A DNA stretch of 64,000 nt from JAHEME01 sp034435035 (GCA_034435035.1 DAOTXW010000085.1:7148-71147); one strand, 5' to 3'. Shown: positions 1 through 9,296, numbered from the stretch's first letter. Translations and numbers: made by a program. The notes: a model not told the origin generated them from the sequence alone.

Positions 1-377
1 GGCGGGCCGCCGCCAAGGTGCGCCGCATCCTGCGCATCTCCCAGGATCCGATGTCGCTGGATATGCCTGTCGGGCAGGAGGACTCCAGCCTGTTGGGCGA
101 CTTCATCGAGGATGACAAGATACCCGGCCCCGTAGAGAAGGCGGACGGGGAGCTGCTCAAGGAGCAGGTTCAGGGCGTGCTGTCTGTGCTCAGCGACCGT
201 GAACGTGAGGTGCTGGAGATGCGGTTCGGGTTGAAGGACGGGCAGGATCATACGCTGGAGGAGGTCGGGCGGCATTTCGGCGTCACCCGTGAGCGCATCC
301 GGCAGATCGAAGCCAAAGCGCTGCGCAAGCTGCGCCACCCGACGCGCAGCCGGCAGCTTCGCGACTACCTGAACTGA
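1..377 (+). CDS. rpoD: RNA polymerase primary sigma factor, C-terminal part (partial)
   Basis: This is the 3' end of a primary sigma-70 factor; the 5' part lies outside the window. The frame is open from base 3. The first residues match the end of region 3, including the stretch SLDMPVGQEDSSLLGDFIED that is typical of housekeeping sigma factors. Region 4 follows, with LSDREREVLEMRFGL and the helix-turn-helix TLEEVGRHFGVTRERIRQIE that reads the -35 element. The protein ends in the usual LRDYLN-type tail. The product directs core RNA polymerase to general promoters. No terminator is visible before the next gene, which starts 9 bases after the stop. Confidence 0.97.
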   Translation, partial: RAAAKVRRILRISQDPMSLDMPVGQEDSSLLGDFIEDDKIPGPVEKADGELLKEQVQGVLSVLSDREREVLEMRFGLKDGQDHTLEEVGRHFGVTRERIRQIEAKALRKLRHPTRSRQLRDYLN

Positions 378-386
378 CCTGGGCTG

Positions 387-1286
387 ATGCGTCATCAGGC
401 TGATCCCCTGTCTGGCCGCCGGGGAGTCCTGGCCGGCATCATCATAGTGGGAGCTGCCATCGCCGCGCTGGCAGCCGGGGCGGCGGGGCTGCTCCGGCTG
501 CGGGAGACACTTCCACCGGATACGGCTGCTGCGCCCGTCCCGCCGCCGATCCCCACCCGCCTGCCGCTGACGGCGACCCTCCCTCCGGCGACCGCAGCCC
601 TCGCCGAATCCGCTGGCTCGCCGGAGCCGACCGGGGCGCCGCTGCCCACTGCCACCCTGATCCCCTCCGCCACGCCAGCCGGCCCGACGGCCACCTTCAT
701 CCCTGAGGAGGAACCCACTGAGCTGCCCCCGGCTGTGGTGGCACAGCAGAGCAGCCAGACCAGCGGCGTGACCGATCCGGTTGATCTGCCGCCCGGCCTC
801 TACCGCGTGTTCTTTCAGACCGACGCAGCGGCCAGCGTGGTGACTCCCGTGGTGCTGGAGGGCGACTGTGGCGCCTACACCCTGTTCGAGACCGAAGGCC
901 CCTTCGCGGGGAGCGCCACCTACCGGTCAACCGGCTGCCGCGTGCAGTTTGCGATCAGCGGCGGGGGAAGCTGGCAGCTGGTGGTGGAGACGGCCACCCG
1001 GGCCGGGGCGCTCAGCCCTCCTGCCGGCTTCAGCGGCGACGGCCCCACTGCCACGGATCGGGTGCAATTGCCTGAAGGCGAATATCGGCTAATATTAGAG
1101 ACTGAGAGTCCCTTCAGCATGGTGACGCCGATTGTCGTGCGAGGTCCATGTCTGGAACGTCCGGTGATCCTGGCCAGCGCGCCCGGGCGCTATCAGGCCA
1201 TCTACCGGTCGCTTGGCTGTGAGATCGTGTTTGAGATCAGCAGCGTGACGGCCTACTGGGAGCTGATCGTTGAGCCTGCGCAATAG
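387..1286 (+). CDS. membrane-anchored protein with duplicated C-terminal domain, unknown function
   Basis: I do not recognise a named family for this 299-residue protein. It has a short basic N-terminus, one hydrophobic segment at about residues 13-37 (signal anchor) and a Pro/Thr/Ala-rich linker to about residue 115. Two copies of a roughly 75-residue beta-type domain follow. Both copies carry LPPGLYR or LPEGEYR, then VVTPVVL or MVTPIVV with a Gly-x-Cys, then YRSTGCRVQF or YRSLGCEIVF and a final W-x-L-x-VE. Each copy has a spaced pair of Cys that could form a disulfide outside the cell. There is no clear ribosome binding site at this ATG. The stop overlaps the TTG start of the next gene, so the two are probably translated together at the cell surface. 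Confidence 0.75.
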   Translation: MRHQADPLSGRRGVLAGIIIVGAAIAALAAGAAGLLRLRETLPPDTAAAPVPPPIPTRLPLTATLPPATAALAESAGSPEPTGAPLPTATLIPSATPAGPTATFIPEEEPTELPPAVVAQQSSQTSGVTDPVDLPPGLYRVFFQTDAAASVVTPVVLEGDCGAYTLFETEGPFAGSATYRSTGCRVQFAISGGGSWQLVVETATRAGALSPPAGFSGDGPTATDRVQLPEGEYRLILETESPFSMVTPIVVRGPCLERPVILASAPGRYQAIYRSLGCEIVFEISSVTAYWELIVEPAQ

Positions 1287-4200
1287 CCCATTGCGTTCGC
1301 GCTCTGCCCCGCTGCTGCTGAGCGCGGCGGTGGCCCTGATGGTTCTTGTGCCGCTGGGCGCGCGCTCGCTGCGTCAGGGGGCAGCGAGCCGGCAGCCTGC
1401 CCCGCACCCGGCCCTGGCAGCGCCTCAGTCTCCGCCCCGGCAGGCCCCCGTCTGCGCGGCTATCTGCGACCTGTCGGGCGTGAACTTCGCCTACCCGGTG
1501 CGCCAGCCCTCTGCCGATTACCTGCGCGCACAGCGCCTGGGCATGGGATGGTCGCTGGAGATCGCCTACCACCCCTCGGACCTGCTGCGCGCTGCGGAAG
1601 GGATGAACCGGGCGCTGGCCCGCGGGCTGACGCCCATCCTGCGCATCTGCGCCGGGGCTACCTGCGAGTTCAGTGACCCGTCCGTCTATGCCGCCTTTCT
1701 GCATGATCTGGCGCCGCTCGTGCCGGGCGAGTTCTGGGCGCTGATGGGTCCCAACGAGCCTGACCTCGAAACCTGGGCCGGCGATGCGGTGGGCGTGGCG
1801 GCGTACATGAACGCCGTGCTGGCTCAGACCGACGATATTCCGAACCTGCGGACGCTCTCCCCGGCATTCAACGCGACCAACGGGGTCACCCACCGCTTTT
1901 TCAAAACTATGGAGCAGGCCGGCGCCCGCTTCGCCGACCTGGATGGGTTTGCGGTGACCAGCTACACCGTCTCCGGTAACGGGGCCTACTATTACTATGC
2001 CAAGAACAGCGCGCATTCTGAGCGGCTGCGCGAGAAGGCCCTGCGCTTCAACAAACCGGTTGTCTTTGTTGAGTACGGCACCTTCGGCATGTTTGACAGG
2101 CCGGATGAAGGCGATCCGCGGCGCGCCCAGATCGTACAGGAAATGCGAAACGAGTTCCTGAAAGCCGCTGCCGACTCCACGGTGATGGCGATCCTGCACT
2201 TCGATGCGTTTGGCACCAACGGCTCACTGCACCGGTACTACGACCCGGAGATGATCGAGATCGCCCGGGATGCTGACTGCCGGGGCGGCGCTGAGCGACC
2301 GGCGGGCATCGGAATCACGACCGAGCAGACGATCTGGCAGCTGCCCGGCGAGCCTGCCTGCCGTGAGGTGCTGTCTGGCTGCCCATTCATCGACGGGACG
2401 GCCTGCGGGCCTGATGCCTGCATTGACAATGACCGCGACGGGCTGCCTGGCGATGGCGGCGCCTGCCCGCGTACCGACTGCGACGATACCCACCCGATGG
2501 TCCGCGAATCCTGCGCAAGCGGTCCGGCAGCGGCGGCTGCCTGGGGGACGATCCGCCCGGTCGATGACAGGGTGGCCGACGATGACGGCGACGTGACGCC
2601 GGCGGCGGCGATCGGGGCGGATGGGCTGCCGCTGATCGTCTACCATGATGACCGCGCCGCGGCCCGCGATCTGGTGCTGCTGCGCTGCACGACGCCGGAC
2701 TGCAGTGCGGCGCACCGGCGCGTCCTGGTGTCCGACGACTTCAGCGGCATGTACCCGGCGATCCAGGTGCGGCCCGACGGCAGGCCGATCATCGTGCATT
2801 TTGACCGCGTCGATGACGATCTGGAGATCTACGACTGCCACGATCCCGGCTGCGCTTCGGGCGAGCGCCGCATCATCGACTACAACACCGGCTTCTACGG
2901 GCTGGCCACCTCGCTGGCGCTGCGGCTGGACGGCCGCCCGATCGTCGCCTACTGGAACAGCGTCGGTCTGGACCTGAATGCCTACGACTGCGCGGATGCG
3001 GCCTGCAGCAGCGGAGCTATCCGGGTGCTGGATGACAGCCCGGATACCGGCCGCGCCCCGTCGATCCTGGTCGGGCTGGACGGCGAGCCGTTGATCGCCT
3101 ACTGGAAGCTGAGCAGCGAAGTGCTGCGGGTGTTCGACTGCGCGGATGCCGGCTGTGCCGGCGGTACGCGCCTGACCCTCGACTATGATCCATCCGAATC
3201 GTTCAGCCCGCACGGCATCGCGCTGCGGCCCGATGGCACCCCGGTGATCATCTACCGCGACCGGATCAACGCGGCGCTGCACCTGATGGACTGCCACGAT
3301 GCCACCTGCTCCTCGCGCACCGAGCGTGTGCTGGATGACAGCGGGGAGTTTTACGAAGGCAGCGTCACCATCCTTTATGATGGGGCGCCATTTATCGCTT
3401 ACCGGCAGGTGGCGCCGGAAGGCAACATGCTCAAGCTGCTGCGCTGCCTCGATCCGGGCTGCGCCAGCACCGTGATCGAGACGGCAGTCGCTGGCGGCGT
3501 TGGACGCAGCCCGGACGTGGTTCGCCGGGTGGATGGCAATCCGCTGGTGGTGTATCTGGATGGGGCGGCTCCTCGCCTGATGGTCTACGATGTGGATCTC
3601 TCGCTGGTGCCGGGTGGCGCAGGCGTGACGCCCACTCCCAGCCATACACCATCCCCTACGCTGACGCCGGTGCCCACCAGTACCCTGCCGCCCACAGACA
3701 CTCCCACACCGACGGAGACACCCACCCCAACGCTCACGCCCACGCCGCTGGCCGCAGCGGCCCCGGTTAAGCCGACCAGCGGCACCTGGACGGCCCAGCG
3801 CACACCCAAGCTGAAGTGGGGGCGGGTGGCCGGGGCGAGCAGTTACGAGATCCAGATAGCGAACACGGCTGAATTCACCGATCTGGTGTTCGCAGGTGTT
3901 TCGTCTGGCAACAAGCTGCGTATCCCCGAAGAGTCGCCGCTGGACTACGGCCAGTACTTCTGGCGGGTGCGCGCTCTGGCGGACGGCAACGCCGGGCCGT
4001 GGTCGGTGCCCTTTGCCCTGCTGGTGACGATCCTCAAGCAGCCCGCCAGCGGCGTGACGACTGCCGATACTACCCCCACCTTCAAATGGGAAAGCGTATC
4101 AGGCGCTGTGTCCTACGAGCTGGAGGTGGATGACAGCGTGGATTTTGCGGAGCCGCTGCTGATCCGGCAGACGACGCAGGGCGTGAGCTTCACGCCGGGG

Positions 4201-4302
4201 GCGCCCCTGCCGCCGGGGACCTTCTACTGGCGGGTGCGGGCTATCCTGGACGACGGCGCGACCCCGTGGATGCCGGCGTGGAGCTTCACCGTCCAACCCT
4301 GA
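1270..4302 (+). CDS. exported modular protein: glycosidase-like barrel, MopE-like segment, repeats, two FN3-like modules
   Basis: The TTG start lies inside the end of the preceding gene, in another frame, and gives a signal peptide with a hydrophobic stretch at about residues 13-30. Residues about 65-340 look like a clan-A type glycoside hydrolase barrel: NEP with E163 and VFVEYG with E268 are spaced like acid/base and nucleophile. Residues about 385-420 are Asp/Cys-rich (DNDRDGLPGD, TDCDDTHP), as in MopE-type metal-binding repeats. Residues about 430-780 hold some seven repeats of the form DGxPIxxYxD...YDC.D..C, likely a propeller. A Thr-Pro linker is encoded at 3627-3760, and two FN3-like modules, each with FYWRVRA or YFWRVRA, end the protein. 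The substrate is unknown. The role is probably binding or cleaving a polysaccharide outside the cell. Confidence 0.75.
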   Translation: MSLRNSPLRSRSAPLLLSAAVALMVLVPLGARSLRQGAASRQPAPHPALAAPQSPPRQAPVCAAICDLSGVNFAYPVRQPSADYLRAQRLGMGWSLEIAYHPSDLLRAAEGMNRALARGLTPILRICAGATCEFSDPSVYAAFLHDLAPLVPGEFWALMGPNEPDLETWAGDAVGVAAYMNAVLAQTDDIPNLRTLSPAFNATNGVTHRFFKTMEQAGARFADLDGFAVTSYTVSGNGAYYYYAKNSAHSERLREKALRFNKPVVFVEYGTFGMFDRPDEGDPRRAQIVQEMRNEFLKAAADSTVMAILHFDAFGTNGSLHRYYDPEMIEIARDADCRGGAERPAGIGITTEQTIWQLPGEPACREVLSGCPFIDGTACGPDACIDNDRDGLPGDGGACPRTDCDDTHPMVRESCASGPAAAAAWGTIRPVDDRVADDDGDVTPAAAIGADGLPLIVYHDDRAAARDLVLLRCTTPDCSAAHRRVLVSDDFSGMYPAIQVRPDGRPIIVHFDRVDDDLEIYDCHDPGCASGERRIIDYNTGFYGLATSLALRLDGRPIVAYWNSVGLDLNAYDCADAACSSGAIRVLDDSPDTGRAPSILVGLDGEPLIAYWKLSSEVLRVFDCADAGCAGGTRLTLDYDPSESFSPHGIALRPDGTPVIIYRDRINAALHLMDCHDATCSSRTERVLDDSGEFYEGSVTILYDGAPFIAYRQVAPEGNMLKLLRCLDPGCASTVIETAVAGGVGRSPDVVRRVDGNPLVVYLDGAAPRLMVYDVDLSLVPGGAGVTPTPSHTPSPTLTPVPTSTLPPTDTPTPTETPTPTLTPTPLAAAAPVKPTSGTWTAQRTPKLKWGRVAGASSYEIQIANTAEFTDLVFAGVSSGNKLRIPEESPLDYGQYFWRVRALADGNAGPWSVPFALLVTILKQPASGVTTADTTPTFKWESVSGAVSYELEVDDSVDFAEPLLIRQTTQGVSFTPGAPLPPGTFYWRVRAILDDGATPWMPAWSFTVQP
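3627..3760 (+). repeat. Thr-Pro codon-repeat linker inside the modular exported protein
   Basis: This stretch encodes an irregular Thr-Pro array that separates the propeller-like repeats from the FN3-like modules. At DNA level it is a low-complexity run of ACN and CCN codons. Such linkers are common in exported proteins of Chloroflexota. It is not an independent element. Confidence 0.8.
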
Positions 4303-4305
4303 GGT

Positions 4306-5280
4306 TTACAGGTAAGGCATCTCCAGCAGCATCACTTCCAGCGCCAGCCGCGTGTTGACAGAGCGCCGGAGATACTGCTGCGTCTCGCTGAGAGCGGCCA
4401 GCGCCCGGCAGGCTGCGGCTGACCCTGCACGCTCAGCGACAGGCTGGAGCTCGTCCAGACGGTCGATGTGGACAGGGGTAACCCGGCAGCCAGTCGCCAC
4501 CAGCATGACATCTCGCCACCAGGCCTGCCAGATTTCCAGGACGGTCTGCACATCATCCTGACGGGCCAGCTCATCGGCCAGGGCGAAGCGTGCGTGACGT
4601 CCGCCGGTCAGCGCGGCCAGCAGCCAGTCAATGGCCTGAGTATGGCGGGCCAGCAGGCTGCTGTCCGATGCGGCGTTGAATGCCCAGCCGGGGCGCCCGC
4701 CGGAAAGCCGGGCCAGGGCGTCGGCTTCCTGCCGGGGGAGGCCGAGCTGGGCCATCAGGGCCTCTGCGATCGGAGCGTCCGGCACCGGGCGCAATGCGAT
4801 GACCTGACAGCGCGAAACTATAGTCGGCAGCAGGCTCTCCGCAAGGCTGGCTGTCAGGATCAGGCGGCTGGTAGACGGCGGCTCCTCCAGCGTCTTCAGG
4901 AGGGCGTCCATCGCCTGCTCTCTGGCGTAGTCCAGCCCGTTGATGAGGGCGATGCGGACCGGGGCTTCCATCGGGCGCAGCGGGAGCATGGCCTGCAGGT
5001 CGCGGATGGCTTCGATCCGGATCCAGCCGTCCTGCGGTTCCAGGTAATGGAGATCGGGGTGCTGGCCCCGCCCGATCAGGGTGCAGGCGCGGCAGGCCCC
5101 GCATGGCGGGTCCGGCTCCTGGCAGACCATCGCCTGAGCCAGCCGCACAGCCAGCGTAGCTTTCCCGATGCTCTGGGGGCCGGTGATCAGGTAAGCATGG
5201 CGCGACCGTCCCGCTGCCAGCCGGTCCACCAGCAGCTGTACAGCCCATTCGTGCCCGACTAATCCCCAGCTGGTCGGCAT
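4306..5280 (-). CDS. holB: DNA polymerase III delta' subunit
   Basis: A clamp-loader subunit that helps load the beta clamp on primed DNA. The protein (324 residues from this start) shows GPQSIGKATLA as Walker A, a four-Cys zinc site (CQEPDPPCGACRAC), the stretch ALLKTLEEPPSTSRLIL and the SRC motif in TIVSRCQVI, all typical of the family. The frame is open further upstream, but the ATG at 5280 has AGGGG five bases before it and gives the usual beginning (GLVGHE...). It follows a YtxH-like gene on the same strand. Its stop faces the stop of the modular exported protein with a 3-base gap, so no terminator separates them. Confidence 0.93.
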   Translation of the reverse strand: MPTSWGLVGHEWAVQLLVDRLAAGRSRHAYLITGPQSIGKATLAVRLAQAMVCQEPDPPCGACRACTLIGRGQHPDLHYLEPQDGWIRIEAIRDLQAMLPLRPMEAPVRIALINGLDYAREQAMDALLKTLEEPPSTSRLILTASLAESLLPTIVSRCQVIALRPVPDAPIAEALMAQLGLPRQEADALARLSGGRPGWAFNAASDSSLLARHTQAIDWLLAALTGGRHARFALADELARQDDVQTVLEIWQAWWRDVMLVATGCRVTPVHIDRLDELQPVAERAGSAAACRALAALSETQQYLRRSVNTRLALEVMLLEMPYL

Positions 5281-5352
5281 ATATCCCCTGGCGAGAAAAA
5301 AGGCAGGGCTGCCAGCGGCCCCGCCGTCACTGCGGATCTGTGAGGATGACAA

Positions 5353-5577
5353 TCAGGAAAGCTGTAGATCCCCTCGCTTGAGGGACTCAAGCTCAGCTTC
5401 CAGCCGCCGACGCTCGCTGGCCACTGCGGCCTTCAGGTCGGCCATCAGGTCGTCAGCGCGCCCCCGCAGGTTATTGCGGAGTTCATCTCCCGAAGCAGGC
5501 GTCATCAGGATAGCCGCTACTGCGCCGACCAGTGCGCCGCTGAGAATACCCGTCAAAAAGCTGATGAACTTACTCAT
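5353..5577 (-). CDS. YtxH-like small membrane protein
   Basis: A 74-residue protein with an N-terminal glycine-rich hydrophobic segment (residues about 5-26) followed by TPASGDELRNNL and a charged helical tail. This is the pattern of YtxH/gas-vesicle-like proteins, which are often stress-related in other bacteria. The tail (KAAVASERRRLEAELESLK) is probably a coiled coil in the cytoplasm. A strong GGGG Shine-Dalgarno-like stretch precedes the ATG. The gene lies 72 bases upstream of holB in the same direction, but the link may be only positional. Confidence 0.75.
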   Translation of the reverse strand: MSKFISFLTGILSGALVGAVAAILMTPASGDELRNNLRGRADDLMADLKAAVASERRRLEAELESLKRGDLQLS

Positions 5578-5633
5578 GGCGTCCCCTTTCTAAAAAGTCC
5601 CGGTCAATTGCTGTGCCAGTTTATACGTCCATG

Positions 5634-5639
5634 ATTATA
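5634..5639 (-). promoter_or_regulatory. -10-like box TATAAT upstream of the YtxH-like gene
   Basis: Read on the minus strand this is a perfect TATAAT in GC-rich surroundings, about 57 bases before the ATG at 5577. I see no convincing -35 hexamer at 16-18 bases, so this is tentative. Confidence 0.4.
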
Positions 5640-5837
5640 CAACGTTTCAGCCCCGGGAAGTATCTGCCCGCCCTGGCTGCCGGATGTCCGGTGTTGGGTG
5701 GAGTCCCTTCAGGCTGAGGGGAATGAGGATGATAGACCGCTTGCCGCCTGTCGGCGCCGGTCGGCAATGCGCCCCTGACTATTTGCAGGGATGGCTGGCT
5801 CCAGTTAGCATAGAGCGCGCACTCCGGAAAGGCGCCT

Positions 5838-7217
5838 ATGAAGCCACACACGCCGCGCGGCATGCTGGGATATGCCATCATCTGGTTCGGGCAGGTGATC
5901 TCCCTGCTGGGCACCGGGATGACGCGCTTTGCGCTGGGGATATGGGCCTGGGAGGCGACCGGCAGGGCGACTCCGCTGGCGCTGTGGGCGCTGGCTTCCT
6001 TCGGGCCGGGGGTGATCCTCAGCCCGATCGCCGGGGCGCTGGTCGATCGCTGGAACCGCAAGCTGGTGATGGCGATCAGCGACCTGGCGGCCGGATCCTC
6101 CACCATCGCCCTGCTGTGGCTGTTTGCCACCGGCAGCCTGCAGATGTGGCACATCATCGCTGCCGGCGCGTTTGCCAGCGCCTTCGAGTCATTCCAGTTT
6201 CCGGCCTACTCGGCGGCCGTGACGATGATGCTCGACAGGGAGCAGTACGCCCGCGCCAGCGGCATGATGGCGATCGCCGACGCGGCATCGGGCATCATCT
6301 CGCCGCTGCTGGCGGGGCTTCTGCTGGGGATGTTCGGAATCGGGCGCGGCCTGAATCTGATCATGACGATCGACATCATCACCTTCATCGTGGCCGTCGC
6401 GGCGGTGCTGGCGGTGCACATCCCGCAGCCGCAGGCCACCGCCGAGGGGGCAGCGGGGCAGGGCAGCCTGCTGCGTGAGATCGTGTACGGCTTCCGCTAC
6501 ATTCTGGATCGCCCCTCGCTGCTGGGCCTGCAGATGACCTTCTTCATGCTGAACCTGACGGCGACTTTCGCTTTCACCGTCATGACGCCCATGATCCTGG
6601 CCCGTACAGATACCAGTGCGCCCACGCTGGCGACTGTCCAGATGGCTGCCGGAGTTGGCGGGCTGGCGGGCGGCCTGCTGCTGAGCCTCTGGGGAGGCCC
6701 CCGGCGCAGAGTAGGCGGGGTGCTGGGGGGCATGGCCCTGGAATCCCTGCTGGGAACCGTTGTCATGGGCCTGGGGCGCGGGCTGCCGCTGTGGATAGCC
6801 GGGTCGTTCTTCTCCTCCTTCTTCATCCCGATCATCAACGGATCGAATCAGGCGATCTGGCAGTCCAAGGTCCCGCCGGACCTGCAGGGGCGCGTCTTTG
6901 CCACCCGGCGCTGGATCGCCCAGATCACCGCCCCGGCGGCGATGCTGGTGGCCGGCCCGCTGGCCGACTACGTGTTTGAGCCGGCCATGCAGCCCGGCGG
7001 CGGGCTGAGCGCGCTGCTGGGCCCGGTGGTGGGAACCGGCCCCGGCGCCGGCATGTCGGTGATGTTTCTGATCGCCGGGCTGCTGGGGCTGCTGGCAGCC
7101 GTCAGTATGTACTCGGTCCGCTCGGTGCGTCTCGCGGAGACGATCCTGCCCGATCATCAGGCCATCCCGGCGGAGGCGCAGCGGGAAGCCGTGCCGGCTG
7201 GCTCCGCGGCGACGTGA
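5838..7217 (+). CDS. MFS transporter, EntS/macrolide-efflux type
   Basis: A 459-residue inner-membrane protein with about twelve hydrophobic segments and the loop signature ALVDRWNRK between segments 2 and 3, as in MFS exporters of the EntS/MefA group. The long central loop lies at about residues 195-215, and the second half includes NGSNQAIWQSKV and QGRVFATRRW, which recur in this subfamily. The ATG is preceded by GGAAAGG at five bases. It probably exports a small hydrophobic compound by proton antiport; the substrate cannot be read from sequence. It stands alone, with a gap of over 200 bases on each side. Confidence 0.85.
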   Translation: MKPHTPRGMLGYAIIWFGQVISLLGTGMTRFALGIWAWEATGRATPLALWALASFGPGVILSPIAGALVDRWNRKLVMAISDLAAGSSTIALLWLFATGSLQMWHIIAAGAFASAFESFQFPAYSAAVTMMLDREQYARASGMMAIADAASGIISPLLAGLLLGMFGIGRGLNLIMTIDIITFIVAVAAVLAVHIPQPQATAEGAAGQGSLLREIVYGFRYILDRPSLLGLQMTFFMLNLTATFAFTVMTPMILARTDTSAPTLATVQMAAGVGGLAGGLLLSLWGGPRRRVGGVLGGMALESLLGTVVMGLGRGLPLWIAGSFFSSFFIPIINGSNQAIWQSKVPPDLQGRVFATRRWIAQITAPAAMLVAGPLADYVFEPAMQPGGGLSALLGPVVGTGPGAGMSVMFLIAGLLGLLAAVSMYSVRSVRLAETILPDHQAIPAEAQREAVPAGSAAT

Positions 7218-7274
7218 TCGGCGTGCCAACAGGCAGGGCGGCGGCGGAGAGGAGACCGGAGTCCCGTTTTCTAT

Positions 7275-7304
7275 CTGCCAATTCCCTGTCGGTTATGGTA
7301 TAGT
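7275..7304 (+). promoter_or_regulatory. extended -10 promoter for the FHA protein gene
   Basis: TATAGT at 7299-7304 is preceded by TGG at 7296-7298, an extended -10. CTGCCA at 7275-7280 lies 18 bases upstream and matches TTGACA in four of six positions. The start codon is about 130 bases downstream. Confidence 0.55.
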
Positions 7305-7437
7305 GGCGGCTGAATGCTGTCCCGGGAGGTATCGGGCTGATCAGTCGATGATGCCGGGGGTGGAGCGCCCGCGGCGCTGATCGGATGTGGCCGGATGGAT
7401 TGAGTGGCTCGACAGAGCATTGGTTTGGAGAAGCAGC

Positions 7438-8085
7438 ATGATGCCGGTTGATGAGAGTGCCCCCCCGCCTGATCCGGATGTGGAAACAGAACAGCTTTCG
7501 GCGCAGGAAGCCGATAAGTCAACCACGCCGCTGGATGATGTGCCAGTTGATGCCACCGTATCGGTGCCGCGCGGGGGAGACAGTGACCCCGCACATGAGA
7601 ATACAGCCGGGTCTGAAGACTCCACTGAACCGGATACCCGGCGCCTTCGGATGCTCCCCAAGCTCGGCACCGATGTGCAGCCCTGGCGTGTGATCTTCCA
7701 GATCATCGTGCCGGATACTAAAGTGATCGGCGTGGACGTGCATGATGTGGCAGTGGTCGGGCGCTCGGACCCGAATGCCAACATCATCCCTGACCTTGAT
7801 CTGGAGCCTTATGGGGCGCAGATATATGGCGTATCGCGCCGGCATGCCATCCTGCTGCCAACCGATGAAGGGCTTTGCCTCATCGATCTGGACAGTACCA
7901 ATGGGACCTGGATCAACGGAGTCTATCTGCAGCCGGGCCAGAAGTACCGGCTGCGCAGCGGCGATCGTGTCGAGTTCGGCAGGCTGCGGCTTGTGGTCCG
8001 CGTTGTGGGGGCGATGCTGACCGGGGTTCCGGAAAGCCAGGACGATATCACAGCCGTGACCCGCCCCAAACCTCGCCGCCGCTGA
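7438..8085 (+). CDS. FHA-domain protein
   Basis: A 215-residue soluble protein. The N-terminal 70 residues are acidic, Pro/Ser/Thr-rich and probably disordered. A forkhead-associated domain at about residues 85-190 shows GRS, the phosphopeptide-binding SRRH and the STNGTWING turn. FHA domains bind phosphothreonine, so this is likely a partner of a Ser/Thr kinase such as the one encoded at 16404. The frame is open upstream from a GTG at 7387, but the ATG at 7438 has GGAG seven bases before it, and the residues gained upstream do not look like part of the protein. The disordered head holds several Thr residues that could be phosphorylated. Confidence 0.85.
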   Translation: MMPVDESAPPPDPDVETEQLSAQEADKSTTPLDDVPVDATVSVPRGGDSDPAHENTAGSEDSTEPDTRRLRMLPKLGTDVQPWRVIFQIIVPDTKVIGVDVHDVAVVGRSDPNANIIPDLDLEPYGAQIYGVSRRHAILLPTDEGLCLIDLDSTNGTWINGVYLQPGQKYRLRSGDRVEFGRLRLVVRVVGAMLTGVPESQDDITAVTRPKPRRR

Positions 8086-8176
8086 TCCGATCGGGGGGAA
8101 CTGCCTGAATGTCCTTCCACCGCCCGGCCGATCGGCAGCCGGGCGGCGTCAATTCTGCACCCTGCGGGAGGATACC

Positions 8177-9292
8177 GTGCCACAATTTGATCAGCGTCTG
8201 CAGCGGCTTCAGGCTGAACTGTCCGCCCGCGGGATCGACTGCGCCGCGCTGATCCCCGGAGCCAACCTGCGCTACCTGACCGGGCTGGACTTCCACCTGA
8301 TGGAACGGCCCACCACCCTCTTTGTTCCCGCCAGCGGGCAGCCAGCGTTCGCGCTGCCCGCGCTGGAGCTGCCGCGTGTTCAGGGGGCCGGGCTGTATCC
8401 GCTGAGCGTGTTTGCGTATTCCGATGCCGACGGGCCGGCGGCGGCATTCCAGCAGGCCATGATGGCGCTGCCGGAGATCCAGCGCATCGCCGTCGAGTAC
8501 CTGCGGATGCGCGTTCTGGAGCTCAGGCTGGTGCAGCGGCACGTGCCGGCGGCCTTCATGGAGGACGCTGGCCCGGTGATGGATGCCCTGCGTCTGTCCA
8601 AGAGCCCGGAGGAAGTCGCTGCGATGCGCCGGGCCATCGCCATCACCGAGGATGCGCTGCACGCCGTGCTGGGGTCCCTTCAACCGGGTATGACGGAGCG
8701 CGAGATAGCCAGCCGGATCACCATCGCGCAGCTGGAGCGCGGCGGTGGTGCGCTGCCGTTCGAGCCGATCGTGCTGACGGGGCCGAATGCGGCGCTGCCG
8801 CACGGGACGCCCACCGATCGCCGGCTGTCGCCCGGGGATGTGATCCTGTTTGACTTTGGCACCTCCTTCGACGGGTACATCTCTGACCTGACACGCACGT
8901 TTGTGTTTGGCCAGCCGCCGTCGCCCCGCCAGCGCGAAGTGTACGAAGCGGTCAAAGCGGCGAATGCGGCGGGGCGGGCCGCCGCCGGGCCGGGCATCCC
9001 CTGCCAGGAAGTAGATCGGGCTGCCCGTCAGGTGATCGAGCAGGCAGGCTTCGGCGCGTATTTCACCCACCGGGTCGGCCATGGCATCGGCCTGGAGGGG
9101 CATGAAGGCCCGTACATGCGGGAAGGCAATGATCTGCCGCTGGCCGAGGGAATGACCTTCACCGTTGAGCCGGGCATCTATCTGCAGGGCGAGCTGGGGG
9201 TGCGGATCGAGGATAACCTGGTCATCACAGCCGACGGCGCGAAGTCGCTGACGACGTTCAGCCGGGACCTGCAGGTCATCGGCGGGGTATGA
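8177..9292 (+). CDS. M24 family Xaa-Pro aminopeptidase
   Basis: A 371-residue cytoplasmic metallopeptidase, likely removing the first residue before proline. Residues 1-130 are the creatinase-type N-terminal domain; the pita-bread fold follows. The metal ligands are visible as the two Asp in FDFGTSFDGYISDLTRT, His in GHGIGLEGHEGP, Glu in FTVEPGIYL and Glu in GVRIEDNLV. GTG start with GGGAGG six bases upstream. The next gene begins 4 bases after the stop, so the three genes to 10404 form an operon. Proline dipeptidase activity is also possible. Confidence 0.92.
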   Translation: MPQFDQRLQRLQAELSARGIDCAALIPGANLRYLTGLDFHLMERPTTLFVPASGQPAFALPALELPRVQGAGLYPLSVFAYSDADGPAAAFQQAMMALPEIQRIAVEYLRMRVLELRLVQRHVPAAFMEDAGPVMDALRLSKSPEEVAAMRRAIAITEDALHAVLGSLQPGMTEREIASRITIAQLERGGGALPFEPIVLTGPNAALPHGTPTDRRLSPGDVILFDFGTSFDGYISDLTRTFVFGQPPSPRQREVYEAVKAANAAGRAAAGPGIPCQEVDRAARQVIEQAGFGAYFTHRVGHGIGLEGHEGPYMREGNDLPLAEGMTFTVEPGIYLQGELGVRIEDNLVITADGAKSLTTFSRDLQVIGGV

Positions 9293-9296
9293 GCCG

